From assembly GCA_964368985.1 (NCBI GenBank), contig CAYJDW010000002.1, positions 40,540 to 104,539 of the forward strand: 64,000 bases of DNA. The letters are read 5' to 3'. The DNA is from G023898405 sp964368985 (GTDB lineage: Bacteria; Myxococcota; UBA727; JABDBI01). The notes under the pieces are model-generated. The model did not search any database, was not told where the DNA came from, and saw only the letters and a list, made by a program, of their open reading frames with translations. Made by a program: the position numbers and the translations under genes. Shown here piece after piece: positions 52,494 to 61,680 of the stretch (its first letter is position 1; the number at the start of each line of letters is the position of its first letter).

Positions 52494-54785
52494 ATGAAAT
52501 TACATCATAAATTAATATTTCTATTAGTGGTGGGGTTATTTATACCTGCATCGCTAGGAATATTAATTTCTACTTTTGTAAAACCAGCACCGCCTGAGGA
52601 ATATACCAAAATTTCGGCCATCAATGTCTATGCTCATAGCCTGCCGGAATTCCCTGACTCCGATGATCGTGACTGGGAAGATCCCCATTTTTTAAATTAT
52701 TATCACTCCCGCAGTGTTTCCTTTTTGACCAGGGCACTTCAACAATTAGGTATCTGGCAGAGGTCAGCTTGGAGCGCAGTATATCTCTCCAAACTTTTAA
52801 AACAGGCGACCAAAAATAATCATGCCATGGGTATGATTGATGGCAAAAAGGCTGTTATCCATATCAAAGCCTCTTCTCCTACGCGCGTATTGGTTTTTGG
52901 CGATGTTCATGCGGCATTCCATTCCCTCGTGCGGGATTTGCTGCACTTGCGAGAAAGTGGCATTATTGATGATGATTTAAAAATTCTCGATAAAAATCTA
53001 TTCATTGTATTTAATGGCGATTTCATAGATAGGTCACCATATTCAATTGACGCGCTTATTTTGTTGCTATCAATAATAAAAAACAATCCTAAACAAGTAT
53101 TTTATTTGGCGGGAAAGCATGAAAGAGATGGGAATTGGAAAGATTATGGCCTTAAACGCGAGCTTATTTGGCGAGGTCGCGCTTTCTCCCAGCAACCAGT
53201 TCCTTTTGAAAAACAGGTCTTAGATTTTTTTAGCTCTTTGCCTACTTCTGTCTATGTCAGCGGTGCCGATGACGATAAAGATGTTATACGCATCTCATTT
53301 CATGACCGGGCCTTCCTAGGATATAAAGAAGCTGAGATAGATAAATCTTTTTTAAAGCATGATGAATCCATTAAATATGGAGAAATTTCTGAACGAAATT
53401 ATGGTCCATCTCCAATCGATGTGCGAGCTGCTTTTAAAACTGAAGAATGGCGTCGCCACAATCGTATAAAAAAGAATGGCTTGGGACAGCTTGATCAGGA
53501 CCAAGGGGCCACCACATGGGCGGTTTTATCCTCGCCGGTAATGGTTCATAAAGTATTTCTTAATTTTCACTCCGATGCTTTTGCTGAGCTTAGCATTGAT
53601 AAAAAAGTCACCGATGCGACCATTACTATGCATCATCAAGATAGCCGAACCGCGATTGGCTTTAGTCTCGATCCTCCTATCAATGTCATATCCGGCCGTC
53701 TAAGCAGTGAGGCTGTTTCTGAGCTGAGTCTCAAGGTGGGCTCAACCATGCCATTGATTCGAGGGCTCGCCACAATGAGTAGGCAGCTGAAAGCTGGTTT
53801 TAGTTCATGTATAAATGAATTTAATCGCACCGATAAAAATCAGGGGAGAAATATTCGTCTTTTTGTCGATAATGACGACTACATTCCGCAACTTGCACGG
53901 GAAAATACCATTGCTCATTTGCGCCAAGGCATCAGGTTTTTTCTCTCCCCTCTCGGCACTCCTACTATTTATAATTATTTAGATTTACTTATTGAAAATA
54001 AAGCAGTGGTATTTTTTCCTGAAGCCAATAATACCGCTAAAAATGGCGTGGAATTTCCTAATTTAGTCTATTATCGGGCGAGCTATGAATCGGAAGCGCG
54101 GACACTCATTCGCGTGATGAAAAAAGATTTTAGCGCTACAAAATTTGCGATTTTTTACCAAGATGATTCCTATGGCCAGGGCCCTTTTAAAGCCGCCATG
54201 GAAGAACTTAAAAAACTGGGTGTCACGGAGATTTTGCCCTTGCCCTATACCCGAGGTACCAATTCATTTGCCACGCAAGTTCAACAATTGAAGAAATTTT
54301 CCCCCGATGCCCTGGGGCTCTTTTCGGTTGCCCTCCCCACCAAAGAATTTATTCGACAAATCGGGATGAATGACCTTTTGACAGTGAATTTATTTGGTCT
54401 GTCGGCCATCAGCGAGGTGGCAATGAAAAAATTTGCTAAGCAAAAAGGATTGACGATTATGTACGGGGCTTCGGTCCCTAACCCCTACATGAGTCCTTTG
54501 CCTATCGTTGAAGACTATCGGCGGGCTATGAAGACGGAAAATAATATCTTGGATACTTTTTCCTTAGAAGCCTACATCGGAACCCGGATTTTTCTTTATG
54601 CTTTGGGGCAAGCCAAATCTAAGAATCCAAGTCCCATGGAAGTTTTAAAGGAAGTAGAGACAATCAAGAATATGGATTTTCATGGCATTGCCATTGATTT
54701 TAATCCCATAACCCGTTCTTTGGCCAAACAGGTCTTTATTGAAACCAATGAACGGATGCTTTGGAAGGCCTATCCGGTGGATTAG
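52494..54785 (+). CDS. Phosphoesterase fused to a periplasmic binding domain
   Basis: A 763-residue exported or membrane-anchored protein (hydrophobic residues ~7-30). Residues ~115-390 form a calcineurin-like phosphoesterase: GDVHA (136), NGDFIDR (174) and a variant GKHE (207) where Asn of GNHE is Lys, so activity may be altered. Residues ~400-760 match LivJ-type periplasmic binding proteins (Peripla_BP_6): NIRLFVDNDDYIP, FFLSPLGTPTI, FYQDDSYGQG and EAYIGTRIF. It should bind an amino acid or similar ligand outside the inner membrane. GGTGA lies 5 bases before the ATG, right after the channel-like gene, so the two are coupled. Confidence 0.75.
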   Translation: MKLHHKLIFLLVVGLFIPASLGILISTFVKPAPPEEYTKISAINVYAHSLPEFPDSDDRDWEDPHFLNYYHSRSVSFLTRALQQLGIWQRSAWSAVYLSKLLKQATKNNHAMGMIDGKKAVIHIKASSPTRVLVFGDVHAAFHSLVRDLLHLRESGIIDDDLKILDKNLFIVFNGDFIDRSPYSIDALILLLSIIKNNPKQVFYLAGKHERDGNWKDYGLKRELIWRGRAFSQQPVPFEKQVLDFFSSLPTSVYVSGADDDKDVIRISFHDRAFLGYKEAEIDKSFLKHDESIKYGEISERNYGPSPIDVRAAFKTEEWRRHNRIKKNGLGQLDQDQGATTWAVLSSPVMVHKVFLNFHSDAFAELSIDKKVTDATITMHHQDSRTAIGFSLDPPINVISGRLSSEAVSELSLKVGSTMPLIRGLATMSRQLKAGFSSCINEFNRTDKNQGRNIRLFVDNDDYIPQLARENTIAHLRQGIRFFLSPLGTPTIYNYLDLLIENKAVVFFPEANNTAKNGVEFPNLVYYRASYESEARTLIRVMKKDFSATKFAIFYQDDSYGQGPFKAAMEELKKLGVTEILPLPYTRGTNSFATQVQQLKKFSPDALGLFSVALPTKEFIRQIGMNDLLTVNLFGLSAISEVAMKKFAKQKGLTIMYGASVPNPYMSPLPIVEDYRRAMKTENNILDTFSLEAYIGTRIFLYALGQAKSKNPSPMEVLKEVETIKNMDFHGIAIDFNPITRSLAKQVFIETNERMLWKAYPVD

Positions 54786-55783
54786 CGGGCCCGAAAATAG
54801 TCCAAACCCATGGCAAAACGCACTTGCTCCATGGTGTTTTGGGCTTTTTTACGAGCTTTATGGGTGCCTTGAAAAAGCATCTCTTTTATATCGTCATGAT
54901 TAAGGGCTTCTCGTCGTTCGCGAATGGGAGTCAACAAATCCTGCAAGGTTTGATTGAGCAGATTTTTGATCGTCACGTCGCCAAGACCCCCGCGCTGATA
55001 CTGAGCTTTTAGCTCTGCCACTTCGGCTTTATCGGGGTGAAAAGCGTCGAGATAAGCAAAAACGACATTTCCTTCCACTTGACCCGGATCGCTTACCTTT
55101 AAGTGGTTTGGATCGGTGAACATAGAAAATACTTTTTGTTTGATTTCTTGCGGCGTGTCGCCCAAGAAAATCGTGTTATTCAAAGATTTGCTGGCTTTCG
55201 CCTTCCCATCGATGCCAATCAGGCGTGATGCGTGGCTCAAATAGGCTTGACATTCTTTGAGGCATTCGGTGTTATAAATCCGATTAAAACGGCGAACAAT
55301 TTCATTGGTTTGTTCGATCATGGGCAGTTGATCGTCGCCCACCGGTACCAGTTCAGCTTGGAAAATAGCGATGTCGGCTGCTTGACTGACCGGATAACAA
55401 AAAAAGCCCGCAGGGATGGAGCTTTCAAAACCTTTTTGCTGAATCTCGGTTTTGACGGTGGGATTTCTCTCCAAACGTCCAAGCGTCACCAGATTCAAAA
55501 AATAAATGGTCAGCTCTGTAATCTCTGGCACTTGCGACTGAATGAGGAAGGTGGTTTTTTCTGGATCGAGTCCTACTGCGATATAGTCTTTGGCTACTTC
55601 ATAGACATTTTCGGTAATTTTTTCGGGATTCTCAAAATTATCCGTCAGCGCCTGCACGTCGGCAACCATGACGAATTGATCGAATTGAGCTTCAAGTTTA
55701 AGGCGGCTTTGCAGTGAGCCGATATAGTGGCCCAAATGTAGACGGCCGCTCGGCCGATCGCCGGTGAGTATGGTCTTTTTCAT
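54782..55783 (-). CDS. trpS: Tryptophanyl-tRNA synthetase
   Basis: A 333-residue class I aminoacyl-tRNA synthetase. The HIGH motif is in RPSGRLHLGHYIGS, the KMSKS motif reads KASKSLNNTI, and VGDDQLPMIEQTNEIVRRFN and FFCYPVSQAADIA are diagnostic. The length is normal. The ATG at 55783 with AGGAATTGTC before it is chosen over one 24 bases upstream. Its 3' end overlaps the convergent binding-protein gene by 4 bases. Confidence 0.96.
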   Translation of the reverse strand: MKKTILTGDRPSGRLHLGHYIGSLQSRLKLEAQFDQFVMVADVQALTDNFENPEKITENVYEVAKDYIAVGLDPEKTTFLIQSQVPEITELTIYFLNLVTLGRLERNPTVKTEIQQKGFESSIPAGFFCYPVSQAADIAIFQAELVPVGDDQLPMIEQTNEIVRRFNRIYNTECLKECQAYLSHASRLIGIDGKAKASKSLNNTIFLGDTPQEIKQKVFSMFTDPNHLKVSDPGQVEGNVVFAYLDAFHPDKAEVAELKAQYQRGGLGDVTIKNLLNQTLQDLLTPIRERREALNHDDIKEMLFQGTHKARKKAQNTMEQVRFAMGLDYFRAR

Positions 55784-55865
55784 GACAATTCCTGATTTTA
55801 GATCCAAATCTTATCCTGATGGTGGCTAGAAAATCTCTCGGCAATCAGGGTCTGATAAAAAAGCC

Positions 55866-56435
55866 TCAAATTAAAAGCTTCCCAAACATTGGTCCGCTGC
55901 TGCTTCCTCCAAATTCCCTCTGAGCTTCACGATCTCCCACGAGGGCCATAGTGGCGTGCCAGTTTAAACCGAATGGGGCCGATTCGGCGAGCTGTGTTTG
56001 TATCATGGAGGAGCCTGAACATCGGACGGGAATTTCTGTATAGTCAAAAGTTTTTACTTTAGCGAAATATTCTGGTGCATATTGATCGTGCTGGGCGTGA
56101 TTATTTAACTTTGACACAAATCCCGAGCAACGAGCAATCGAATCTCCTTGATAAATTATCTCGCCGTAGATTTGGATATTTTTAGCATCCAGTTGACGAA
56201 TTTTATTGAAGGCCGTTTTGTAGGATCTGGGCCCGAGTTTTAAAGTGAACTCAAATTCAGCTTGTTTGTCGAGAGAAATGAGCCGTGGTGGGCTCTTAAG
56301 GGTGAGCAAATCTTTGCGGTTAAAAATCTCTGCATCAATGTGTTCGTCCCAATTAGGGTGAGGCAGAGATGAGATCAGTAGGCAACATATTAATGCTGTT
56401 AAACAAGTATGAACCATGAGATCTGACTTTTTCAT
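55866..56435 (-). CDS. Secreted or anchored protein of unknown function
   Basis: A 189-residue protein with a hydrophobic N-terminal segment (about 8-24, LMVHTCLTALICCLLISS), likely a signal peptide or anchor. The rest is soluble, with four Cys spread as CSG...CSG (RCSGFVSKL and RCSGSSMIQ) and a Gly/Ser-rich tail (FGGSSSGPMFG). GGAG lies 5 bases before the ATG. No family recognised. It is transcribed alone between trpS and the DUF4215 lipoprotein gene. Confidence 0.6.
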   Translation of the reverse strand: MKKSDLMVHTCLTALICCLLISSLPHPNWDEHIDAEIFNRKDLLTLKSPPRLISLDKQAEFEFTLKLGPRSYKTAFNKIRQLDAKNIQIYGEIIYQGDSIARCSGFVSKLNNHAQHDQYAPEYFAKVKTFDYTEIPVRCSGSSMIQTQLAESAPFGLNWHATMALVGDREAQREFGGSSSGPMFGKLLI

Positions 56436-56514
56436 GCATGCTCCGCAGATAGCATGAACTTAAGTAGCTCTTCAGCAACAGATTGCTTCCCCAATTATGA
56501 CCCTCGAGTGGGTC

Positions 56515-58812
56515 CTAATGCTCGAAGCAATAAATCCTCGCCGTATTATTGCAGCCGATCGCAGCGCCCGCATCAACCCATGATGAACTGGTTGTGTTGA
56601 GGTTCCCAATGCCCCCATTTAATAAGACGGTGCCAACGATCCATTCGCCGCAATTTTCCAAGAGGTTCGCTTGTCCCGAGCTGTTGCTGCCGGTCCAAAC
56701 ATTGCCCGATGCGACTACCGTATTATTTTGATTTCTATTGATCAGGTTAACCAGACTGTCAGCATCCACCAAATCCGCGATATTTTCAGCCACGAGCAGG
56801 CCGTTGGCGTTTAAGTATTGGCCATTGTGGGTCAATCGATCGATGGCATTGGTGCTGGTTACGTTATTGGACAAAAAAGCAAAATAACTTTTAGCGCGTT
56901 CGCTGTCGTTAATGAAGGTCACGGCACTATTTGCTGCAAGGGTGTTACAAATGCAATCGGCCGCCGCTATGCCTGTCAAAACGGTGCCGCAGCCCCCATA
57001 GGTTGCAGAGTTTCCCGTTACCGTTGCCAAAATATTGCCAGCGGTCGTAATGCTCGTGACGAATACCGCTTTACAATCGGTATCGTGCAAATCAGCGAGC
57101 CCGTCTAGGTCATTATCAATCGTATCATCGCAATCTTCCGCAACTACCATCACCGTGCAAGTGCTATCGCAGCCATCACCACTGACGGTGTTGCCATCGT
57201 CGCAAGTTTCGATGCCTTGGATGATGCCATCGCCGCAGACAGGAATGCGGCAGAAATTATCGCAAGCGTCGGCATTGCTTAGATTACCGTCATCGCAGGC
57301 TTCGCTGCTTTGTTTGATGGCATCCCCGCAGTATTCAAAGCGGCAAGTGCTTGAACAGGCGTCGTTTGACGAAGTATTGCCATCGTCGCATTGCTCGATG
57401 CCGTCGAGTATGCGGTTGCCGCATACTTCATTCTGGCAAATACTTGAACAACCATCGCCGGAAGTATTGTTGTTGTCATCGCACAGTTCGCCAGGATCAG
57501 TGACACCGTTGCCGCAAGATTCTAATAAACACGCGAAACACCCATCGCCCGAAACAATATTACCGTCTTCACATTCTTCCACGCCCGCAACGGGATCAAA
57601 GAAGCCATCCCCGCATGCGATGGTCCTGCACAAGGCGTTGCAGCTTCCTGCGCTCGGAGGCTCGCAATCTTCGTTAGATTGAATTATCCCATCGCCGCAC
57701 ACTTCATAAAGACAGTCTGGGGAGCAGCCATCATTTGCTACCACATTGCTATCATCACATTCTTCTGCCGGGTCTAATATTCCATTGCCACAACCTTGGT
57801 TCAGGCACCGAGCGGAACAATTAAGTCCTCCATCGCATTGTTCACCGGCATCAACGACGCTATTGCCGCAATTTTCCAAAGCACACAAAGTGTTACATCC
57901 ATCTCCCGCAACAACACCGCCATCATCGCATTCCTCGGTAGCGACTACCAGTCCGTCGCCACACACCAAAGGCTGACATTCCTGGGTGCAATCGATCACG
58001 TTATCAAGGTCACTTGGATCACAGACTTCACCTGCATCTATGAGCCCATTCAGACATGTCTCTAAAGCGCACAGGGTGCTACAGCCATCGCCGCTCACGA
58101 CGTTGGCATCATCACACGCTTCACCGTGAGCGCTATCAAGAATGCCATTTCCGCATACTTCAAAGCGACAGACCGCACTGCACCCATCACCATTGATCCG
58201 ATTGCCATCATCGCATTCCTCAAAGGCATCATCTTCACCATTGGCGCAAGATTCCAGTTCACAAGCATTATTGCAGCCATCGCCGTTCACCAAGTTGCCA
58301 TCATCGCATTGTTCTGAGCCCTGATTAACGCCATCACCACAAACAGGCTCCCGGCACAGATTATCGCAGCTATCATTGTTATTAATATTGCCATCATCGC
58401 AATCTTCATCGAGTTGCGTGATAGCGTCGCCACAGCGTTCATAAAGGCAAAAAACCGAGCACCCATCATCGGGATTTATGCCTCCGTCGTCGCATTGCTC
58501 GCCGAAATCCAGCACGGCATTGCCACAGATTTCGATTTGACAAATAGATGAACATCCATCGCCATTAATTCTGTTGCCGTCATCGCATTGCTCATAAGGC
58601 CGTTCGAGCGTGGTATTGCCACAAAGAGCCATGATCGCAGGCGGATAATTGAGGGGCGATACCGAGCTATCATCAAGACTTTCGCTTTCTTCGCTAATAG
58701 TAATTTTTACAGGCCCTAAGGGCGAGCTCGGTTCCTGATCCTTGCAACTCGCTGCTTGAGCGATGAAGAGAAGTGAAAAAATAAACACAGTTATAGAATG
58801 GGTAAGCAACAT
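56515..58812 (-). CDS. Cys-rich repeat lipoprotein (16 DUF4215-type disulfide repeats)
   Basis: A 765-residue paralogue of 23375-25990. The lipobox is AQAASC. A short acidic linker leads to 16 units of 26-33 residues following CGxGxxxxxExCDDGNxxxGDGCSxxC. Then come DCDDTIDNDLDG and a C-terminal domain ending RIYCFEH, equivalent to RIYCFEQ in the paralogue. Unit 9 is shortened (CGNSVVDAGEQCDGGLNCSARC) and unit 12 lacks one Cys spacing (GDGCFACLLES). It should be a surface-exposed lipoprotein with Ca- or ligand-binding at its tip. The repeat units are more diverged than in the other protein and no six-unit block duplication is seen. Confidence 0.87.
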   Translation of the reverse strand: MLLTHSITVFIFSLLFIAQAASCKDQEPSSPLGPVKITISEESESLDDSSVSPLNYPPAIMALCGNTTLERPYEQCDDGNRINGDGCSSICQIEICGNAVLDFGEQCDDGGINPDDGCSVFCLYERCGDAITQLDEDCDDGNINNNDSCDNLCREPVCGDGVNQGSEQCDDGNLVNGDGCNNACELESCANGEDDAFEECDDGNRINGDGCSAVCRFEVCGNGILDSAHGEACDDANVVSGDGCSTLCALETCLNGLIDAGEVCDPSDLDNVIDCTQECQPLVCGDGLVVATEECDDGGVVAGDGCNTLCALENCGNSVVDAGEQCDGGLNCSARCLNQGCGNGILDPAEECDDSNVVANDGCSPDCLYEVCGDGIIQSNEDCEPPSAGSCNALCRTIACGDGFFDPVAGVEECEDGNIVSGDGCFACLLESCGNGVTDPGELCDDNNNTSGDGCSSICQNEVCGNRILDGIEQCDDGNTSSNDACSSTCRFEYCGDAIKQSSEACDDGNLSNADACDNFCRIPVCGDGIIQGIETCDDGNTVSGDGCDSTCTVMVVAEDCDDTIDNDLDGLADLHDTDCKAVFVTSITTAGNILATVTGNSATYGGCGTVLTGIAAADCICNTLAANSAVTFINDSERAKSYFAFLSNNVTSTNAIDRLTHNGQYLNANGLLVAENIADLVDADSLVNLINRNQNNTVVASGNVWTGSNSSGQANLLENCGEWIVGTVLLNGGIGNLNTTSSSWVDAGAAIGCNNTARIYCFEH

Positions 58813-58869
58813 TCATAATTAATATAATTAATCGTCATTGAAATCACTTTTATTGCTTAATTTGTTTTT

Positions 58870-59994
58870 CTAGAAAAAATAAATGCTGACGAGGAGCGCC
58901 GCCGCAGAAAAAATTGGTAAAAAAAGGACCTTAGGCAGCAAATTATCTTCAAATTTTATGATTCGGTATATGGCATAATCAGTAAGTTCGGCATGAACCA
59001 CTAAGAAAGCATTGACGGCCACATAAACAATGCAAAGATAAGCAATAACATACATGTATTCAAGATAAACAATGCCAACCCCAGCCAAAACCTCTCTCAA
59101 GTGGATATGAGCGAGCAATATGACAAAAAACAGGGCACCGCATTGTGTCAAAATTTCCAGAAAGCGAAAATTATAAATTTCTCGCTTGGCTTCGTCAAAG
59201 GTGATCGATAGCAGCGAAGAAAAGCATAAAATAATTACAATTATAAGAGGTAAAACATTTATAATTAAAGCGTCTATAGCGTCACGCTTAATAACCATGT
59301 TGAAATATAGTTCAGGGAAATTCTTCTGGCTTTTGGTCCCGACATAGCCAAAATTAGAATCATATTTATGATGTTGATAACGAAAGAAGGTCTCAATTAT
59401 ATCATAGCCTCCTAAAACAATTTCTGGGTCGATACCAAATTTATCAGGTGGCCGGGTGCTGTCGTAGGAATCCAGGTCGGGGACGAGCAGGGCGACTTGA
59501 TTAAAATCTTCGTGCCACATTCTTAAGCGCACCGTTTTGTGGTCAAAAGGATATTTAGTATAATCAAATCTTTGACTTATTTTCCCCTCAAAAAACCAGC
59601 CCACCGTTTCTGTAGTTTCGCTCTCCCAGCGATAAGCCACTTTCTTTTTCAAGGTTACCGCTTCAGGCAAAACAAAACCCTGCGTCACTTTGCCTTTGGA
59701 GGAGTGAGGATATTTTTGCCAAACATAGCCAGATATATAAAATGAATTCGCATCCAGCCAATCAACTGATTCAATAAAAACCCCGGTTGGAACATAAAGA
59801 GGAATCTTATCCCTCGGAAGGCCGGTCTTTTTCCAATGCTCATTTAGATAATTTTTTATCGAAGCTTTATCGGTTAATTGATAGGCATCTGGATGATAGG
59901 CCTGATAAACTTTAATTAAATAAAAAATGGATATGGTTCCAAGCAAAAAGGTAACCAAAAAAGATGCTGCCCAGTAAGCTTGTTTTAAAAACAT
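58870..59994 (-). CDS. Pentameric ligand-gated ion channel-like (Pro-loop) protein B
   Basis: A 374-residue relative of the channel at 51442. An N-terminal membrane helix (8-29) precedes a beta-rich domain with VPTGVFIESVDWL and SGYVWQKYP, the Pro-loop KYPFDHKTVRLRMW at 147-160 (very close to YPFDSQ of bacterial channels) and a loop-C-like GGYDIIETF. Four membrane helices follow (about 240-263, 280-297, 310-335, 353-373), the first preceded by Arg in NMVIKRDAID as in the family. No binding-protein partner is next to it, unlike channel A. It lies 57 bases after the DUF4215 lipoprotein start on the same strand. Confidence 0.62.
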   Translation of the reverse strand: MFLKQAYWAASFLVTFLLGTISIFYLIKVYQAYHPDAYQLTDKASIKNYLNEHWKKTGLPRDKIPLYVPTGVFIESVDWLDANSFYISGYVWQKYPHSSKGKVTQGFVLPEAVTLKKKVAYRWESETTETVGWFFEGKISQRFDYTKYPFDHKTVRLRMWHEDFNQVALLVPDLDSYDSTRPPDKFGIDPEIVLGGYDIIETFFRYQHHKYDSNFGYVGTKSQKNFPELYFNMVIKRDAIDALIINVLPLIIVIILCFSSLLSITFDEAKREIYNFRFLEILTQCGALFFVILLAHIHLREVLAGVGIVYLEYMYVIAYLCIVYVAVNAFLVVHAELTDYAIYRIIKFEDNLLPKVLFLPIFSAAALLVSIYFF

Positions 59995-60046
59995 GACAGA
60001 TCCTTCCCATAATAGTTATTTGCTATTGTATATCGAGAAGTAGCTA

Positions 60047-60088
60047 GCGCCAAAAAGACTGCATTTCTCAACATAGAGTCTTTGGCGC
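60047..60088. repeat. Inverted repeat GCGCCAAA...TTTGGCGC
   Basis: Arms 60047-60060 and 60077-60088 pair around a 16-base loop (one arm has two extra A). It lies 52 bases upstream of the channel B start, in the intergenic gap before the decayed island. It may be a regulatory hairpin or an element end. Confidence 0.45.
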
Positions 60089-60208
60089 GAATAATCCGTC
60101 ATGGCGTGCGTAGCGTGGCCATTGTTCAGGCTTATTGCCACTTCGATGGAGGGCGGCGTAGAAATTTAGCGTATTGTATTGAATGTATTCGAGTGTGATT
60201 GGGTGGTA

Positions 60209-60976
60209 ATGCCTTTGGATGAAATCGCGATAAATCAGGTTGATAGACGCTTAGATAAACTACGAACTGTATTAGCTGAAGCACAGGTGGCGCCTGGATG
60301 GATATATTATATGCGCCATGCCTTAAAATTGACCCTGGAAAATCTTTCCAAAATATCAGGCTTTCTAAAACCCATGTTGGCCAAGTGCTATGCAGCATCG
60401 ATTCGATATTTAAGCGCGCTCGGCATAAATTCAGGTAAGCCACTTCTAAGATTAATATCCCCTGAACTCATCAAAACAGACGTTTTTGAAGAAGGAACGT
60501 GCTTTGGTTTTAATCTTCATGCTTCAGCGGCGATTAGGCCCATGATGGCCGAGGACTTGAACGTATTTTACGCTACATGGGTCGCCCTCCTAATCTCCCC
60601 ATCGTATGATGAGATTGAATCTTTGTTATTAGAAAATTTGGAGAATAAATTAAAGAAGTTTCGCACTGAAGATAATGACCCAATTAATGCTATCGCTTTA
60701 TTTCACACTTATAAACTAATTGTTGAGGGCGGGTTTAGTTATATCCAAAAAGAAATTTCCTCTAAGTTGACTCAATATTTGGGTATAAAAGAATCTATGT
60801 TCATGGATGATAAGTTAGATAAAATGACAGTGTGCGGCAGTTTTAGTCCTTCAGAACGCACCTTTGCGCTTCCTATGAAAACTAAGAGTTCTCGTTATGC
60901 GGGTGAGAATGCATTTGATACGAAACTTGAACAGTGGTTTAAAGCTAACGCTTCAGATTCAAGGCGTCATCTCTGA
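60209..60976 (+). pseudogene. Chimeric gene: HTH remnant fused to an unknown segment
   Basis: The first ~55 codons read INQVDRRLDKLRTVL...APGWIYYMRHALKLTLENLSKIS, which resembles the N-terminus of mobile mystery protein A-type HTH regulators (LD-x-RL...GWI-x-x-IR-x-AL-x-M). In the next frame the matching continuation LSKTHVGQV appears, so a frameshift near 60340-60360 has broken that gene. The remaining ~200 codons are a different, coding-like sequence (LLENLENKLKKFRTED, and SYIQKEISSKLTQYLGI) of unknown origin. The ATG at 60209 follows GGGTGG. It is AT-rich and part of a mobile-element scar. Confidence 0.45.
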
Positions 60977-61109
60977 GTATGAGCGCGAAAAAATCACTAA
61001 GAATGCACGTGATGGGTCCTTATATGCCAAGCTTGCCAAATCCAGCTGTCGCCAAAGACCTAAGGCAGAAAGGATACCGCCATTAATAGCCACTTTTAGG
61101 CCTAATTAA
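60945..61109 (+). pseudogene. Serine site-specific recombinase fragment
   Basis: A ~55-codon piece reading LTLQIQGVISEYEREKITKN matches the region of large and small serine recombinases just after the catalytic domain (Q-GV-x-EYER-x-KI). The N-terminal catalytic part and the DNA-binding domain are missing, so it is a dead fragment. It overlaps the end of the chimeric gene in another frame. Confidence 0.6.
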
Positions 61110-61296
61110 ACTTATAATTCAGCCATTTAGCAAGTTTATCACATAATTTTTTAAGTCGTTTACTGCATTTAAATAAGTTAATTAAAAATTATCACTTAAG
61201 CTAACTAACCAATATATATGGTTGTTTTTTTAGGTGTTGATATTTAATTTTCAAGCAATAATTTTAAATCTTAATTGATAAATTTAGGATATTAAA
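61110..61296. other. AT-rich non-coding gap
   Basis: No gene, hairpin or repeat was recognised here; the DNA is very AT-rich. It separates the recombinase scar from the small Lys-rich secreted protein gene and probably holds that gene's promoter (a TTGATA at 61237 is a weak -35 candidate). Confidence 0.4.
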
Positions 61297-61638
61297 ATGA
61301 ATAAAATTAAAATTATTGTAAGTATTTTTGCCGCAATATTTTTTGCAAATTTTTCTTTTGGAATGGATGATTTACCTAAGCCAGATGAAGATTTATTTAA
61401 GGAACTACATGCAAAAGAAGAAGAGAATATATTAAATTATACAGAAGATAAATTTATAAAAATAACACTAACAAAAGCAAAAAAAGAGAAAAACAAAAAA
61501 AGAAAAAACTCTGAAATTGGTGTTTGTGGTTTAATTGAAATACCCGACTTAAAAAGTTGTAAAGCAAAAAGAAAACTGATATTTGATGAAAATAGTTATA
61601 AGGCTGTAGAAAATAATAAACGAAGAAAATTAAACTAA
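61297..61638 (+). CDS. Small secreted Lys-rich protein with basic clusters
   Basis: A 113-residue protein with a clear signal peptide (MNKIKIIVSIFAAIFFANFS, cut near SFGM). The mature part begins acidic, then has three basic clusters, KKEKNKKRKN, CKAKRKL and a C-terminal NNKRRKLN, which look like nuclear-localisation or nucleic-acid-binding signals. Two Cys (VCGL and SCKA) may pair. AGGATA precedes the ATG. The gene is much more AT-rich than the chromosomal average. No family recognised. Confidence 0.65.
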   Translation: MNKIKIIVSIFAAIFFANFSFGMDDLPKPDEDLFKELHAKEEENILNYTEDKFIKITLTKAKKEKNKKRKNSEIGVCGLIEIPDLKSCKAKRKLIFDENSYKAVENNKRRKLN

Positions 61639-61680
61639 TCTTTCAAGCAATCTAATAAAAATAGCAGGCCATTAGGAGCC

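Noticed and set aside
57035..58324. Long plus-strand open frames opposite the second repeat lipoprotein
   Set aside because: They mirror the Cys-rich repeats on the other strand (Ser/Pro-rich translation) and are not independent genes.
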